Virus record (IMG/VR): IMGVR_UViG_3300044737_000031
Location: 1-64,000 of that record
DNA from: a virus
DNA length: 64,000 nt
Strand: one strand, 5' to 3'
The notes below the pieces were generated by a model. That model was not told where the DNA came from. It worked only from the letters and a program-made list of their open reading frames with translations, and did not search any database. Of this stretch, positions 26,601 through 34,685 are shown piece after piece; positions within the stretch are counted from its first letter, which is position 1; each line of letters opens with the position of its first letter. The position numbers and the translations under genes are program-made.

Positions 26601-29600
26601 CTGCTTCCACCAAGCGCATTCATTTGCGATGGCGTGAATACATCCGGGCGCGTAGGCGCAAGGTGCTGCATCTGATTGGCCGTAAACACGCCCTCGCCGT
26701 GTTGCAGCACCGTCAATTCCTCGTTGTGCGCAATGGGTGATCGATCCATTTGCCGTTTTGGCAATGGGTCTGAGCCGATCAGCGCGCCGGTGTGCGCCAC
26801 AACCGCCCCGGAAAAATTCGCACTACTACTCGCACCGCCAAAGAGTGCGCCAAAGCTTGAGGTTGAACCGCCGCCGCTAAACCCGCCCACCAAACTACTG
26901 ATAGCGCGAAAGATCAGCATCTTGATGATCATTTGCGAAATCTCTTGGAGAATCGAAACGGCCATGTCACGAAACGCCGTCTTTGCATCCTTCGTGCCGT
27001 TGATCACCGAGCCGATGGCGCTGGAAAAATTGTTGGCAATCGAGTTGGTGATATCGGTGCCCAATTGCTGCATTTGTTGGGCCGCGTTGCCCCATGCTTC
27101 CACCGCCTTGTGGATGCCGAAAATAAACGCATCGCTTTCGCTCGTTATGCCGGCCTTGATCTTTTCCTCTGTCTCGGTTTCCAGCCGCAAGCGTTCGGAT
27201 TCGTACACACGCCATGCGGCGAGCCGGCGTTGGGTTTCATCTTCCAACCCGGCCGTAAGCTGATCCTTGAATTGATTTGGATCGGCCAGTTGCTTCACCG
27301 TTGCCGCTTGCAAGTCCATCATCCGGCGCGTGCGCTCGGTTTCGGTTTGGGCCGTCTCTTGGATGAGGTTGTACTGTTGCCAATAATCGTTGATGATTTT
27401 TAAATCAGACTGGTACTTGGCGAAATCGCTTTCACCGCCTTTGCCGGTGGGATTCAACACGCCGGTTGGTGCCGGCGGTTTTGGCAAATTACTTTCGGCC
27501 GTAGCGCGCGCATCAACCACCGCTTTCCATGCGGCCGCAATCTTGGCGTTGATATCGGATTGATCCTTGTTAATCGCCACTTGCGTTTGATTGGTAGCGC
27601 CCATTTCTTCCAAGGTTGGGCCGAGGATCGGCGATGCCTTGACGTAGGGCGCGCCGGTTGACGGATCACCACTGGCCATCAGATCGGCCATATACGCTTT
27701 TGCCTCTGGCGAATTGCCGGCGTTTTTAAGGCCGTCAATAACCGCGCCGGAAACTTTCTTGGCCAGATCGTAAACGAGCAACGGCGGAAAGATTAGATCA
27801 AGCACCACGCGCCCCACCGCGCGAAAGCCGTCTTGTAACTGATCCTCAAAATACTTTCGCATCTTGAGCGTGGCCAAATCCCATTCCAACGAAATCACAT
27901 TGAATATTTCGCCTTGCTTGCCCAACGCCGTGATCATTCTTATCCAGTCGCCCACTTGCGCGCCGGCCTCGGCAAATTTGGGGATCAATTCCACAATCTT
28001 TTGATCCACCAAATCGATCAACGGCCCCAATGCCGAATCGATTGGCGCGCCGAATTGGCCAAGCGCCTGTTTCCAATCGGTGCTCAAGCGTTTGAAGGAT
28101 TGCGATGTACCGGTACTCATCAGTTGCATGACGGATGAGAAATACCCGCCCTCTTGCGCCGCCTGATGCATGGATGCGCGCAACTGATCGGTGGTGATCG
28201 TGCCTTTCTTGAAATCCTCCATCACCTGTTGCGCGCTGATGTGCATGGACGTTGACAGCAACGAAACAAGATCGATGCCGGCCGTTCGAAACGCGCGGAT
28301 GGATAGCGCGGTAACGTTGCCGGTTTCTTCCACTTGCTCTAAGGCGCGCGCCAATGATTCCAGATTGCCAGCCGGCCCGGCCGTCAATGTCACCATGTCT
28401 TTGAGCGTTTGGTTTACATCATCGCCGGCGCGGCGAAATAGAAAGAGTGAGTTGTACACCTTTTCCAACTCTGGAATCTCAAACTTGGTGTTGCGCGAAA
28501 GGTTGACGAAATTTTGATAAGCTGTCGTGGCCGCCTCAGTGCTGCCAGTGAGCGCCTTTAAATTCAGTTGGGCCGCTTCCACTTTCGTGCCCTCACTCAA
28601 TGCCTCGTGGAAAAGGTGAATGGCGATTGCACCGGCCGATACCACCGCAATCAACGCGGCGATTGTGGCCGCCACGGGCGCGATGCGCAGTGCCATTGCG
28701 CCCAATCCGCCCTCGGCCAGTTTGCCCGATGCGGCTAACCGCTCGGTGGCCATGGATGCCGCGCCAAGGCCGTTGGCCAAACCGATCACGCGGGTTTGCA
28801 GTGGGCCAAACAACGCGGCGAATTGATAGAGCAACGTGGAATTGCCGCGCATGCGCTCGGCAAATGTGAGCATGCCGGTTTCCGATTCCTTGGATGCCAC
28901 ACTATTTTTGATTGATGCGCCGAGTTTTTCGTACGCGGCTTGCGCTTCCCCGGCGCTTTTGACGGCCGCTTGTGCCGATGCATTGGCCGATTGTTTGTTG
29001 GCATCCTCAACTTGCTTTGAAACCAACATGGATTCGCTCGCCGCGCGCACGGCCGCTTCCAACGAGGTTGAGGCAGCTTGTTGCGCCGCTCGCGCCTCAT
29101 CCATCCGGCCTTTCTTCACCGCCTCAATCCCGGCCAGCGCGCTTTCAGTTGTGGCCGTGGATGCCGCAATTGATTCGCTCACATTCTTTGACAGCAACTC
29201 GGTTTGTTGCGCGGAAAGGCTGGCTTGTGCGTCTTGCACTTGCCGCAATTTGGCAAGCAACGCGTCTTGTTCGGAAATTTGGGCGCGGGCCACCGCGGCC
29301 GTTGCCGGGTTGCTCGCTTGCGTGGTGAATCCCCGCGGGCCGGGCATCGCAACGTTTTGCACCGATGCGGCTTTGGCCCGCAACTGATCCAAACTCAACG
29401 CGGTGCTTTGGATCGATCGGTTAAGCTGATCAACCGTACTCGTGATTCGCACCACGCCGCTTTCGGTTTGCTTTGTCCATTCGCCATCGCCCACTTTCTG
29501 CCATGCGCTTTGCACTTGGCTGGCGATTTTTTCGAGGTTGGCCATTTCCTTGCCGATGGCTTGGCTTGAGCGCTCCAACCGGCTCAAGCTCGCCGCGCCG

Positions 29601-29950
29601 GCCGTGCCAAGGTTGCCAACGGCCGTGCTCGTACGATTGGCTTGCGCATCAATCGTGGCCAGTGTGCCCGTGACTTTCCCGCCGGCATCGGCGGTACGCG
29701 TCAAATTGGTTTGCGCGGCCGCGCCTAACTTGTCCATGGCGGCCACGTCGCGATTGATTACCGGCTCAAGCTTGGCCAGTTCCCCGGCCGCGGTAGTTGC
29801 AGCCGCGCCGGTGCGTGCGCCCATTCGATCCGCGGCAAAGGCCATCTTGTCCGCGGCCTCAAGCAATTTGTTGAGCACCGCAATAAACCGATCACCGCCG
29901 GCCGCGGCCGTGGTGGGATCGATTTCTAAGCCTAGCGTTGCAACGTCCAT
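23669..29950 (-). CDS. H: Tape measure protein (gpH-type) with large low-complexity insertion
   Basis: 2093 residues. Residues 1-~1050 are helical and coiled-coil rich with a hydrophobic segment near 430 (IAALIAVVSAGAIAIHLF) and the gpH-type end FRDMAVSILQEISQMIIKML..., then HGEGVFTANQMQHLAP. Instead of stopping, the frame continues for ~900 residues of Pro/Gly/Asn/Tyr-rich sequence, then a second tape-measure end (IIGSDDGQ..; KTDDEGVFTPQQMANLAP; HVHSDGSSSSSTKQ). The length of the helical part sets tail length; the insert is unlikely to, and could be an extended tail-tip or DNA-ejection device. Confidence 0.9.
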   Translation of the reverse strand: MDVATLGLEIDPTTAAAGGDRFIAVLNKLLEAADKMAFAADRMGARTGAAATTAAGELAKLEPVINRDVAAMDKLGAAAQTNLTRTADAGGKVTGTLATIDAQANRTSTAVGNLGTAGAASLSRLERSSQAIGKEMANLEKIASQVQSAWQKVGDGEWTKQTESGVVRITSTVDQLNRSIQSTALSLDQLRAKAASVQNVAMPGPRGFTTQASNPATAAVARAQISEQDALLAKLRQVQDAQASLSAQQTELLSKNVSESIAASTATTESALAGIEAVKKGRMDEARAAQQAASTSLEAAVRAASESMLVSKQVEDANKQSANASAQAAVKSAGEAQAAYEKLGASIKNSVASKESETGMLTFAERMRGNSTLLYQFAALFGPLQTRVIGLANGLGAASMATERLAASGKLAEGGLGAMALRIAPVAATIAALIAVVSAGAIAIHLFHEALSEGTKVEAAQLNLKALTGSTEAATTAYQNFVNLSRNTKFEIPELEKVYNSLFLFRRAGDDVNQTLKDMVTLTAGPAGNLESLARALEQVEETGNVTALSIRAFRTAGIDLVSLLSTSMHISAQQVMEDFKKGTITTDQLRASMHQAAQEGGYFSSVMQLMSTGTSQSFKRLSTDWKQALGQFGAPIDSALGPLIDLVDQKIVELIPKFAEAGAQVGDWIRMITALGKQGEIFNVISLEWDLATLKMRKYFEDQLQDGFRAVGRVVLDLIFPPLLVYDLAKKVSGAVIDGLKNAGNSPEAKAYMADLMASGDPSTGAPYVKASPILGPTLEEMGATNQTQVAINKDQSDINAKIAAAWKAVVDARATAESNLPKPPAPTGVLNPTGKGGESDFAKYQSDLKIINDYWQQYNLIQETAQTETERTRRMMDLQAATVKQLADPNQFKDQLTAGLEDETQRRLAAWRVYESERLRLETETEEKIKAGITSESDAFIFGIHKAVEAWGNAAQQMQQLGTDITNSIANNFSSAIGSVINGTKDAKTAFRDMAVSILQEISQMIIKMLIFRAISSLVGGFSGGGSTSSFGALFGGASSSANFSGAVVAHTGALIGSDPLPKRQMDRSPIAHNEELTVLQHGEGVFTANQMQHLAPTRPDVFTPSQMNALGGSSRIVSVPPPHQTIIGTGRTWVPPTSLPPTYGGLGFDAPPVSDNAGVAPVRQPPTPSPIIYGEPGIIDPATGPTGVRLPPTPLPPIFPGGELGHDANLFGGGPTGVRQPPVPLPPIFPGGELGHDAPPMAGGGEGTRVPPTPLPPITFVPPGLVDDLGGNNPGGTIVRKPPIKVPPSPVPIVFGGGTGNQGDQTGTKGGGPAFLGPPIHAGGTGPAFLGPPIHAGGDLPGGGAAGHQRRHGGGANAPDITFHSAASRLGGTGPTGVANRASSTRTSAAGHSGIPANLAAAGITARQYQAGYNEAINSHLNPSALPPEWYGQWSPSGQFDGSGSLPPPATGGGGGGYGTSPTEFVPDGGGGMWSLVNGEVKGWVSPSGQFFPGVNPSGTSSGTGFDPGSISLDPNSIPGVPFPIGNGWSMEPPGPMENPVYIDPSGGQWSYDPNLGEMARVDPGFVDPTTGLPGFNTDPYNPNFNPNVGGSDIAGFGGNLGIGGENFYYDPASGDTYVYDENWTYKNTISGQPPGGQGGGTNPLGYGPPDNWYTNPDGSQYVYDGDWNYIGTAQPGDPGYNLGEVQNYSNPFKGAMAGGGTIEGGGQYDGGGYTVPAGFNSYDAGGGVTWVYDSNWNYIGTQMTPGGEISGGNTAGGATGTTSHPVNLGNLPVGQLSARPPSNNPANYNSGRGFNMGFTGNIVNGLMQFSTGANGATTVMDVFGGSSGNAGGLGSLGMALGLGGPSVFGIQYSHGNEQGLGDSEWQPFLGNMSWSPNDGTPMPGWVAKRMGRDGIGPGMQQNFWSSQWSATGDPSTYYRPIKYQYIHTSLGLPTGGSGDGAGDNRRQVTGGPDPAIKMHSVRRFHEGGIIGSDDGQWINVDTMPRMHEGGIQPGEQAIIKTDDEGVFTPQQMANLAPVGHGQTNLNQQNTFVIETHVHSDGSSSSSTKQDSGDQQSRDAAAALNRKLRVAIAEETRSGGIIHNFVRSQG
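24600..26640 (-). repeat. Low-complexity repeat tract inside tape measure gene
   Basis: Two repeat kinds. At ~26.15-26.5 kb: a Pro-rich unit with PPTPLPPIFPGGELGHD, at least four variants. At ~24.7-25.3 kb: a Tyr/Trp unit YVYDxxWxYxGT (YVYDENWTYKNT, YVYDGDWNYIGT, WVYDSNWNYIGT), interspersed with NPDGS/DPASG turns. The frame is open throughout, so the repeats are translated. Confidence 0.75.
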
Positions 29951-30415
29951 TTATCGGTAAGCCGGGATGATTTTTTTGGGTGGCGGCCGCTGTTGCTGCT
30001 TTCTCTTTTCCTCGTTCAACTCATTCCAATACTCGCGTGCGATACCGTCAAGATATTGCATCCAATCGATGAATTCCGCCAGTGTGCAAAACTCAACCAT
30101 TTCAAACACGTGAAATCCCACCACGATTTCAGAAAGCGGAATGGCCGGTACCGCCGAAAATCCACTCGGACGGCTACCGGCCAATTGATTCCAAGTCGAA
30201 AGCAGATACACCACATCCGCCCCAACTTCCGGCTTGTTTTCGATGGCTGGCGTTGATTCGCCGGAATCAAAACGCTCGCGCAACCATTCGTACTCCTTAC
30301 CCCAACGAAGGTTCCAAAGCAGGGCGGCTTTTGCTTTCCGCCTTTGCGGCGGCCGTCCCTTCCTCTTGGAAAATCGAGAGGTCGGATGCTTCCTCTTGCA
30401 CGAATTCGTACACAA
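29951..30415 (-). CDS. Tail assembly chaperone T (probably made as G-T frameshift fusion)
   Basis: Open for 154 codons, overlapping the G gene by 119 bases in another frame; the overlapping part is highly basic and has no good start. The body (MVEFCTLAEFIDWMQYLDGIAREYWNEL) resembles the T part of GT chaperones and ends one base before the tape measure. From G the frame is +1 (or -2). A candidate slip is GGG TAA G at the G stop (30297-30302), which would read Gly then Lys-Glu-Tyr. An AAGGAG and TTG just after the stop offer an independent-start alternative. Confidence 0.65.
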   Translation of the reverse strand: MCTNSCKRKHPTSRFSKRKGRPPQRRKAKAALLWNLRWGKEYEWLRERFDSGESTPAIENKPEVGADVVYLLSTWNQLAGSRPSGFSAVPAIPLSEIVVGFHVFEMVEFCTLAEFIDWMQYLDGIAREYWNELNEEKRKQQQRPPPKKIIPAYR

Positions 30416-30755
30416 GATCGTTGCTCAGTAGGCGCAACAAACTTGCTTCCAAATCCTTTAGCGTTTCACGCGGCAACGCTTTGCCGCCATCCACCGTGAA
30501 TCCTTCGAAGTCCAGCAAGAGAGTGCCCACCATGGCCCGGCGATTGACGTTGCGCACCACATCCGGTTCCAGCCGGCGGCCCTTGGTCTGTTTCATGGCC
30601 TCGTTGGTGAGCTTGGCCACTTTGCGTTGGAATTCCTTCCCGCGCGCATAGCCAATTTTAAGTTTCGCGTTTTCATCCGGGTTGCCGAATGGACGCCATA
30701 CGCCTTTTTCCACCAAGTCTTTGCTTGGTTCGATACTGCCGAGTTCTAGTGCCAT
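30297..30755 (-). CDS. Tail assembly chaperone G
   Basis: 152 residues between the tail tube and the T frame. Helical, with KLTNEAMKQTKGRRLEPDVVRNVNRRAMVGTLLLDFEGFTV and LRLLSNDLVYEFVQEEASD, the usual layout of chaperones that bind the tape measure. Together with T it should coat the tape measure during tail assembly. Confidence 0.75.
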   Translation of the reverse strand: MALELGSIEPSKDLVEKGVWRPFGNPDENAKLKIGYARGKEFQRKVAKLTNEAMKQTKGRRLEPDVVRNVNRRAMVGTLLLDFEGFTVDGGKALPRETLKDLEASLLRLLSNDLVYEFVQEEASDLSIFQEEGTAAAKAESKSRPALEPSLG

Positions 30756-30805
30756 AGGTGTGCGGTGCTTTCTCTTTGGGTTGTGCGGTTGTTAGGCAAG
30801 GCCGC

Positions 30806-31738
30806 TTACAGCGTGGCCTTGGTGACTTTCATTTGGCACGCCTCGGTGGGATCGAGCAACGCGCGAAATTGGATATTCTCCATTCGATCCGCGTTCATGC
30901 CGGAAAGGTCGGGCATGTCATCGGGCAACTTAATGCGCGGCAACAGCACCGTGTACGATTTGCCGCCGGTAACGCCATCCGTCAGAACGAAGGAAAGCGA
31001 GAGCGCGGTATTGGCCACAAAGAGTGACCAAATGGACGCATCAGCGAAGTACGCTTGAATCGTCCCGGTAATATCCAGATCACCGCGGCCGTATTTCCGG
31101 CTAACGAGTGAGGCCACGTCATCGCGTGCCCGCAAGTTATTCTTGATCGAAAGTTTGATATCCTTCACCCCGATGCCGATGGCGGCACCGTTGACCAATA
31201 CCGATGCGATGTTGATGCCGGCGGCCATCACTGGCGTGACCGTGGCGGCAACCGTCGTGGTGGCGGCCGTGGCGCTCGCGATGCGTCCAATCGTTCCCAT
31301 GAACGAAACGTCACCCGTCACAATCTGCTTGGACGAAATGTTCAAATTCAGATCGTTGACGGAACAACCGCGGAAGTACAGGAATTGCGCGATATCCAAC
31401 GCCTGATCCTCAAATTGAAACGAGCGCAACCCGGCCACGCCGGATTTCAAAACACCAACCGTGAAAGCGCCGCCCAGCGAGGATTCCAGAAACTTATCGA
31501 AAGTATCGCTTGAGAATTCGAACGAGAAACCGCCCGTAACCTCTTGCCCAACGAGTAACAAATCAGAGCGTGCACGATCCGCACGAAGCTCGTTGGAAAC
31601 GATGGTGTTGTTTTTGTGCGCAATAGAATGCTTCGTAATGCGCAGGATTTGCAGTGTTGGAGTTCCGGGGATTGCCTCGTTGAAAGCTGCTTCCTCGCGA
31701 AAAGCCAACTGACTCCTTGTTGTATCGGCATCAGCCAT
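30806..31738 (-). CDS. Major tail (tube) protein
   Basis: 310 residues. MADADTTRSQLAFREEAAFNEAIPGTPTLQILRIT with NELRADRARSDLLLVGQEVTGGFSFEF is the signature start of the phage tail-tube family used by lambda-like siphoviruses. The Shine-Dalgarno TTGAGGAG is strong, as expected of an abundant product. It has its own promoter candidate and a family C palindrome in its leader. Confidence 0.85.
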   Translation of the reverse strand: MADADTTRSQLAFREEAAFNEAIPGTPTLQILRITKHSIAHKNNTIVSNELRADRARSDLLLVGQEVTGGFSFEFSSDTFDKFLESSLGGAFTVGVLKSGVAGLRSFQFEDQALDIAQFLYFRGCSVNDLNLNISSKQIVTGDVSFMGTIGRIASATAATTTVAATVTPVMAAGINIASVLVNGAAIGIGVKDIKLSIKNNLRARDDVASLVSRKYGRGDLDITGTIQAYFADASIWSLFVANTALSLSFVLTDGVTGGKSYTVLLPRIKLPDDMPDLSGMNADRMENIQFRALLDPTEACQMKVTKATL

Positions 31739-31793
31739 ATTATTTGCTCCTCAAGTTTTGGTGTTTGTTGGTTGGCGTGCGGGAAACGGTTTG

Positions 31794-31809
31794 AGCCTCA
31801 ATTGAGGCT
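31794..31809 (+). repeat. Dispersed 16-bp palindrome, family C copy 4
   Basis: Perfect AGCCTCAATTGAGGCT, about +11 to +26 of the predicted tail-tube transcript. In RNA it would make a 6-bp stem with an AATT loop. Confidence 0.75.
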
Positions 31810-31819
31810 TTTTCCTTTG

Positions 31820-31855
31820 GTGCGGCATAGTAATCAGTTCGCCCATATTACGCAA
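31820..31855 (-). promoter_or_regulatory. Tail-tube gene promoter
   Basis: Minus strand TTGCGT (31855-31850), 17-base spacer, TACTAT (31832-31827), start near 31820. It lies between the tail-terminator stop and the tail-tube start; the start codon is ~82 bases downstream. Confidence 0.55.
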
Positions 31856-31865
31856 GCGCTCTCAT

Positions 31866-32327
31866 TTAGCCGATTTTCACGATGGTTGGCGCTGGCGTGA
31901 ATTGGTCGCGCTGAAATTCAATCAAGGCGTTGTGCTTTGACCACCCATTTTCGTCACCCACCTTGTTTAATTGGACTTGGCGAAACGTGATATCCCCATC
32001 ATCGATCAGGAATCTTTTGTTTTCGAAAATCTCCATCAGTTTATCGGCACACGCGCGCGCCGGGCGGATGCCGGCATTCTCGCGAATAAAGATTTCAAGA
32101 TAAACGATCCCATGGTTTCGCTTTTCCCGGCCGCCAATCGTCTTTGGTACTGATTGCCCGTTTTTGACGGTGAAGCGCGCCCACGTGGTGATCGGTGCAC
32201 CGCTCTTGTCAACGTCCGGCCGCGGCTTGTTGTCGTACTGCACGGGCACGAATTCCGAACCATCAACGTTTTTGAATCCGTCTTGAAACGCCCCAAAGAT
32301 CACATCGCGCTCGGTTACAAAGCTCAT
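31866..32327 (-). CDS. Tail terminator protein (DUF4128-like)
   Basis: 153 residues. VTERDVIFGAFQDGF, KNGQSVPKTIGGREKRNHGIVYLEIFI and ADKLMEIFENKRF fit the DUF4128 tail-completion family. ATGA overlap with the upstream neck gene; followed by the tail tube, the normal order. Confidence 0.7.
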   Translation of the reverse strand: MSFVTERDVIFGAFQDGFKNVDGSEFVPVQYDNKPRPDVDKSGAPITTWARFTVKNGQSVPKTIGGREKRNHGIVYLEIFIRENAGIRPARACADKLMEIFENKRFLIDDGDITFRQVQLNKVGDENGWSKHNALIEFQRDQFTPAPTIVKIG

Positions 32328-32854
32328 ACAGGAAATGCGCCGGCGCGCCGGGCCGCTTCGATTGCGGCCATCACGGTTGTTTCCATGGCCGCCACGTTGA
32401 TGGCCACCATCCCGTGCGGTGCCTGTCCGCTATGGCCATCCTCAAGCGGTTTGATGTACGGCAAATTGGATGTGATAAAAATTTTCTGCGTCCCGTCAAT
32501 TTCCTTGATCACATCCGGCTCGGACGGCGTTTGCGTGGCCGCCTGTTCAAACATCGGATGCGGCCCCGGTGTCTCGCCATTGCGCCGGGCGCGTTCGCGC
32601 GCGCGTTTATCTTCCACGGGGATATCGGGCGGTACCTCAAGGTTTGGCTCGTTAAGCGCCACATTCCAACTGGCCCGTGCCCGGCCGGTATCCACCGGCG
32701 TTTCCATCGTGATCAACTGATGCAATTTAATGGTGAGCACTTTGGCCACCGTGGCCACGGCCGCATCCTTGATCAGCGCAAATTTCATTAGATCACCGCG
32801 AAACTTGATCACGCCGGCTTTACCCGATGTGGATTGGTTAAGTGTCGCGCTCAT
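32324..32854 (-). CDS. Neck / HK97 gp10-like protein
   Basis: 176 residues. METPVDTGRARASWNVALNEP and NLPYIKPLEDGHSGQAPHGMV are the hallmark strings of HK97-gp10-like/minor tail Z proteins that complete the neck. A charged loop (~75-90, RARERARRNGE) separates them. ATGA overlaps on both sides. Confidence 0.75.
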   Translation of the reverse strand: MSATLNQSTSGKAGVIKFRGDLMKFALIKDAAVATVAKVLTIKLHQLITMETPVDTGRARASWNVALNEPNLEVPPDIPVEDKRARERARRNGETPGPHPMFEQAATQTPSEPDVIKEIDGTQKIFITSNLPYIKPLEDGHSGQAPHGMVAINVAAMETTVMAAIEAARRAGAFPV

Positions 32855-33234
32855 CTGCGTATCCGCACATCAAACACCCGCACGTTGTAGGCAACCGAAA
32901 TAATATTCCACGTTTCGCCTTCCACCACGGCCTTGTGGCTGGCCGTGATTTCCAGACTCGGCACCCCGGCTTGTTTGGCGGCCGTCTCTAAATCGCTTTC
33001 ATTCACAATCAAATGCTCATCCATCTTGGTGATATCGCTTTGCGCATCCACCGCTTTGACCACTTGGAAAGCTTTGCACGTGAAAGTTGTGCCGCCGGTA
33101 TCGGCTAGATCAGTATCCGCGCGCGCGTCATAGTTCTTTTTGTCACCAAGCGTAAACGTCACATCAACCTTGATGTTGCCGGCGATGTTAAAGGCCGTAT
33201 CAACCAACGGCCTAACAATTCCAACGATATCCAT
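32851..33234 (-). CDS. Head-tail stopper candidate
   Basis: 127 residues, beta-rich (VDVTFTLGDKKNYDARAD, GGTTFTCKAFQVVKAV, WNIISVAYNVRVFDVRI). Size and place between the adaptor and gp10-like genes fit a head-closure (stopper) protein. No family motif certain. Confidence 0.55.
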   Translation of the reverse strand: MDIVGIVRPLVDTAFNIAGNIKVDVTFTLGDKKNYDARADTDLADTGGTTFTCKAFQVVKAVDAQSDITKMDEHLIVNESDLETAAKQAGVPSLEITASHKAVVEGETWNIISVAYNVRVFDVRIRR

Positions 33235-33235
33235 T

Positions 33236-33787
33236 TTACTGGCCGCGCACCACGCGGGCGCTTGTGCGCTTGAAACGGAACCGGCCGAGCGGTTGAAGCA
33301 TGTACATCACCTGTTCCGGCATGGCCCGCTTGCGGTTGGAGTGATCGAACGTGATGGCAATGGCCCCGGTGACAGTCAATTGCGAAATGCCGCTGGCCTC
33401 ATCATCCTTGGTCCGATCAACGGTCAAGAGCGCCAGCGCTAATTCGCACGTGGCATCTTTCACCCGTTGCGGCACCGAGTTGCTGTCAAAAAACGGTGCC
33501 AACACAACCGGGCCGGCAAACGTGAAATTGTATCGCTCAATGTTGGGCACGCGGATACGCGGCCATTTGAGCGCTTGGATATCGTTCTTAACGAAACCGT
33601 GAAACTCAGTGTTGGTGTCAATCACCCGCGTGGCCATCATCAAGGCCGTTTCCTTTTTGGAATAGCTCGCGCCTACGTTCCACGCATCCCCGTACAAGTG
33701 CCGCTCAAAATAAAGCTCGGCATCCGCTCGCGTGATGTAGCTGTTGGCCGTCGCCAGCCCGGTGCCGTCCTCAACGATTAAAACCAT
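33236..33787 (-). CDS. Head-tail adaptor (DnaT-like family)
   Basis: 183 residues. MVLIVEDGTGLATANSYITRADAELYFERHLYGDAW is the standard opening of the 'DnaT-like ssDNA-binding' phage family, now regarded as a head-tail adaptor; KKETALMMATRVID and KWPRI follow. The name is historical; the genomic place fits a connector. Confidence 0.75.
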   Translation of the reverse strand: MVLIVEDGTGLATANSYITRADAELYFERHLYGDAWNVGASYSKKETALMMATRVIDTNTEFHGFVKNDIQALKWPRIRVPNIERYNFTFAGPVVLAPFFDSNSVPQRVKDATCELALALLTVDRTKDDEASGISQLTVTGAIAITFDHSNRKRAMPEQVMYMLQPLGRFRFKRTSARVVRGQ

Positions 33788-33944
33788 GGTTGATTAGTAA
33801 ACCGATCATCCCGCGGAATCCAGCATACAACCACCACCGCCCACCAACGCCCCTTGCTGGCCGGTACTACGCGGCATGGCCGCATGCTGGATACCGCGGC
33901 CGCCGGCGCTCTACACACCGGCGGCCACGTTCCTCAACCCTGAA

Positions 33945-34589
33945 TTACTGGCGTTGCTCGCGTTCGAGCTTTTCGCGTTCCGCTTTCTCGGCTTGCTCGC
34001 GCGCCTCGGCCCCTTCGTCACCACCCCGGCCAAGGCCGGTTGGGAGTGCATCAGGCTGCTTGGCGTTTTCGCCGGCGTGCGCATCCTTGCCCGCTTGCGC
34101 GTTAGGATCACCCACCACTTTCACCGATTGGCCATCCGTCGCCTCAGCCACGGCGGCAATGGTGCCGGCGGCATCGGGCGCATGGGCCGGCACTTGCGGG
34201 CCGTCCTCGTGATGCATCGGGGATGATGGCGGATAACCACCGGGCAACACGATATCGGTGGTAACACCTTTCTTGGCGGGATCGATTCCCACGCCTTGAT
34301 GTTCCTTCACCGGCACCGGCTTGCCAACTTTGATGGCCTCCATTTCGCGCGGCTTGTGCGGCTCATCCGGCCGTTTGCCCAAATGCGCATCGGTTGTGGC
34401 CTTCGAATTGAGACTGGCCGCGCGCTGGCGCTCGGCTCGCTCGTTAGCCCCGGCATCGATTGATTTCCGCAAATCATCATTGGCTTTGCGGGTTTCCTCG
34501 GCCGTGGTGGCCGGTTCGGATTGGCGAGCTACCGGCGCGCCCTTTGGGCCGCCACTCGCGGATTTTTCGTTTGGATTTTCTTCTGCCAT
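33945..34589 (-). CDS. Disordered charged protein between capsid and connectors
   Basis: 214 residues, mostly Ala, Glu, Lys, Pro, Gly with no hydrophobic core (ANERAERQRAASL, EAREQAEKAEREKLEREQRQ). GAGGTAAAGATT before the ATG is a good ribosome site. Might be a capsid-associated or assembly protein. The 157-base gap downstream (33788-33944) holds only a 23-codon ORF that I do not call. Confidence 0.55.
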   Translation of the reverse strand: MAEENPNEKSASGGPKGAPVARQSEPATTAEETRKANDDLRKSIDAGANERAERQRAASLNSKATTDAHLGKRPDEPHKPREMEAIKVGKPVPVKEHQGVGIDPAKKGVTTDIVLPGGYPPSSPMHHEDGPQVPAHAPDAAGTIAAVAEATDGQSVKVVGDPNAQAGKDAHAGENAKQPDALPTGLGRGGDEGAEAREQAEKAEREKLEREQRQ

Positions 34590-34685
34590 AATCTTTACCT
34601 CGTTACGTTAATTTTTTGGTTTGTGGTTGGTGGCGTCACACGCACCGAGCGGCTTTCACCGCCCGGCACGCTTCAGCCGTTATGG

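Noticed and set aside
24600-26640. Sequencing or assembly artefact in the repeat tract
   Set aside because: The frame stays open for ~700 codons and repeats are diverged, not identical, so a collapse or tandem error is unlikely.
33790-34212. Plus-strand frames opposite the disordered capsid-neighbour gene
   Set aside because: No ribosome site or motif, and they run antisense to a gene with a good Shine-Dalgarno.
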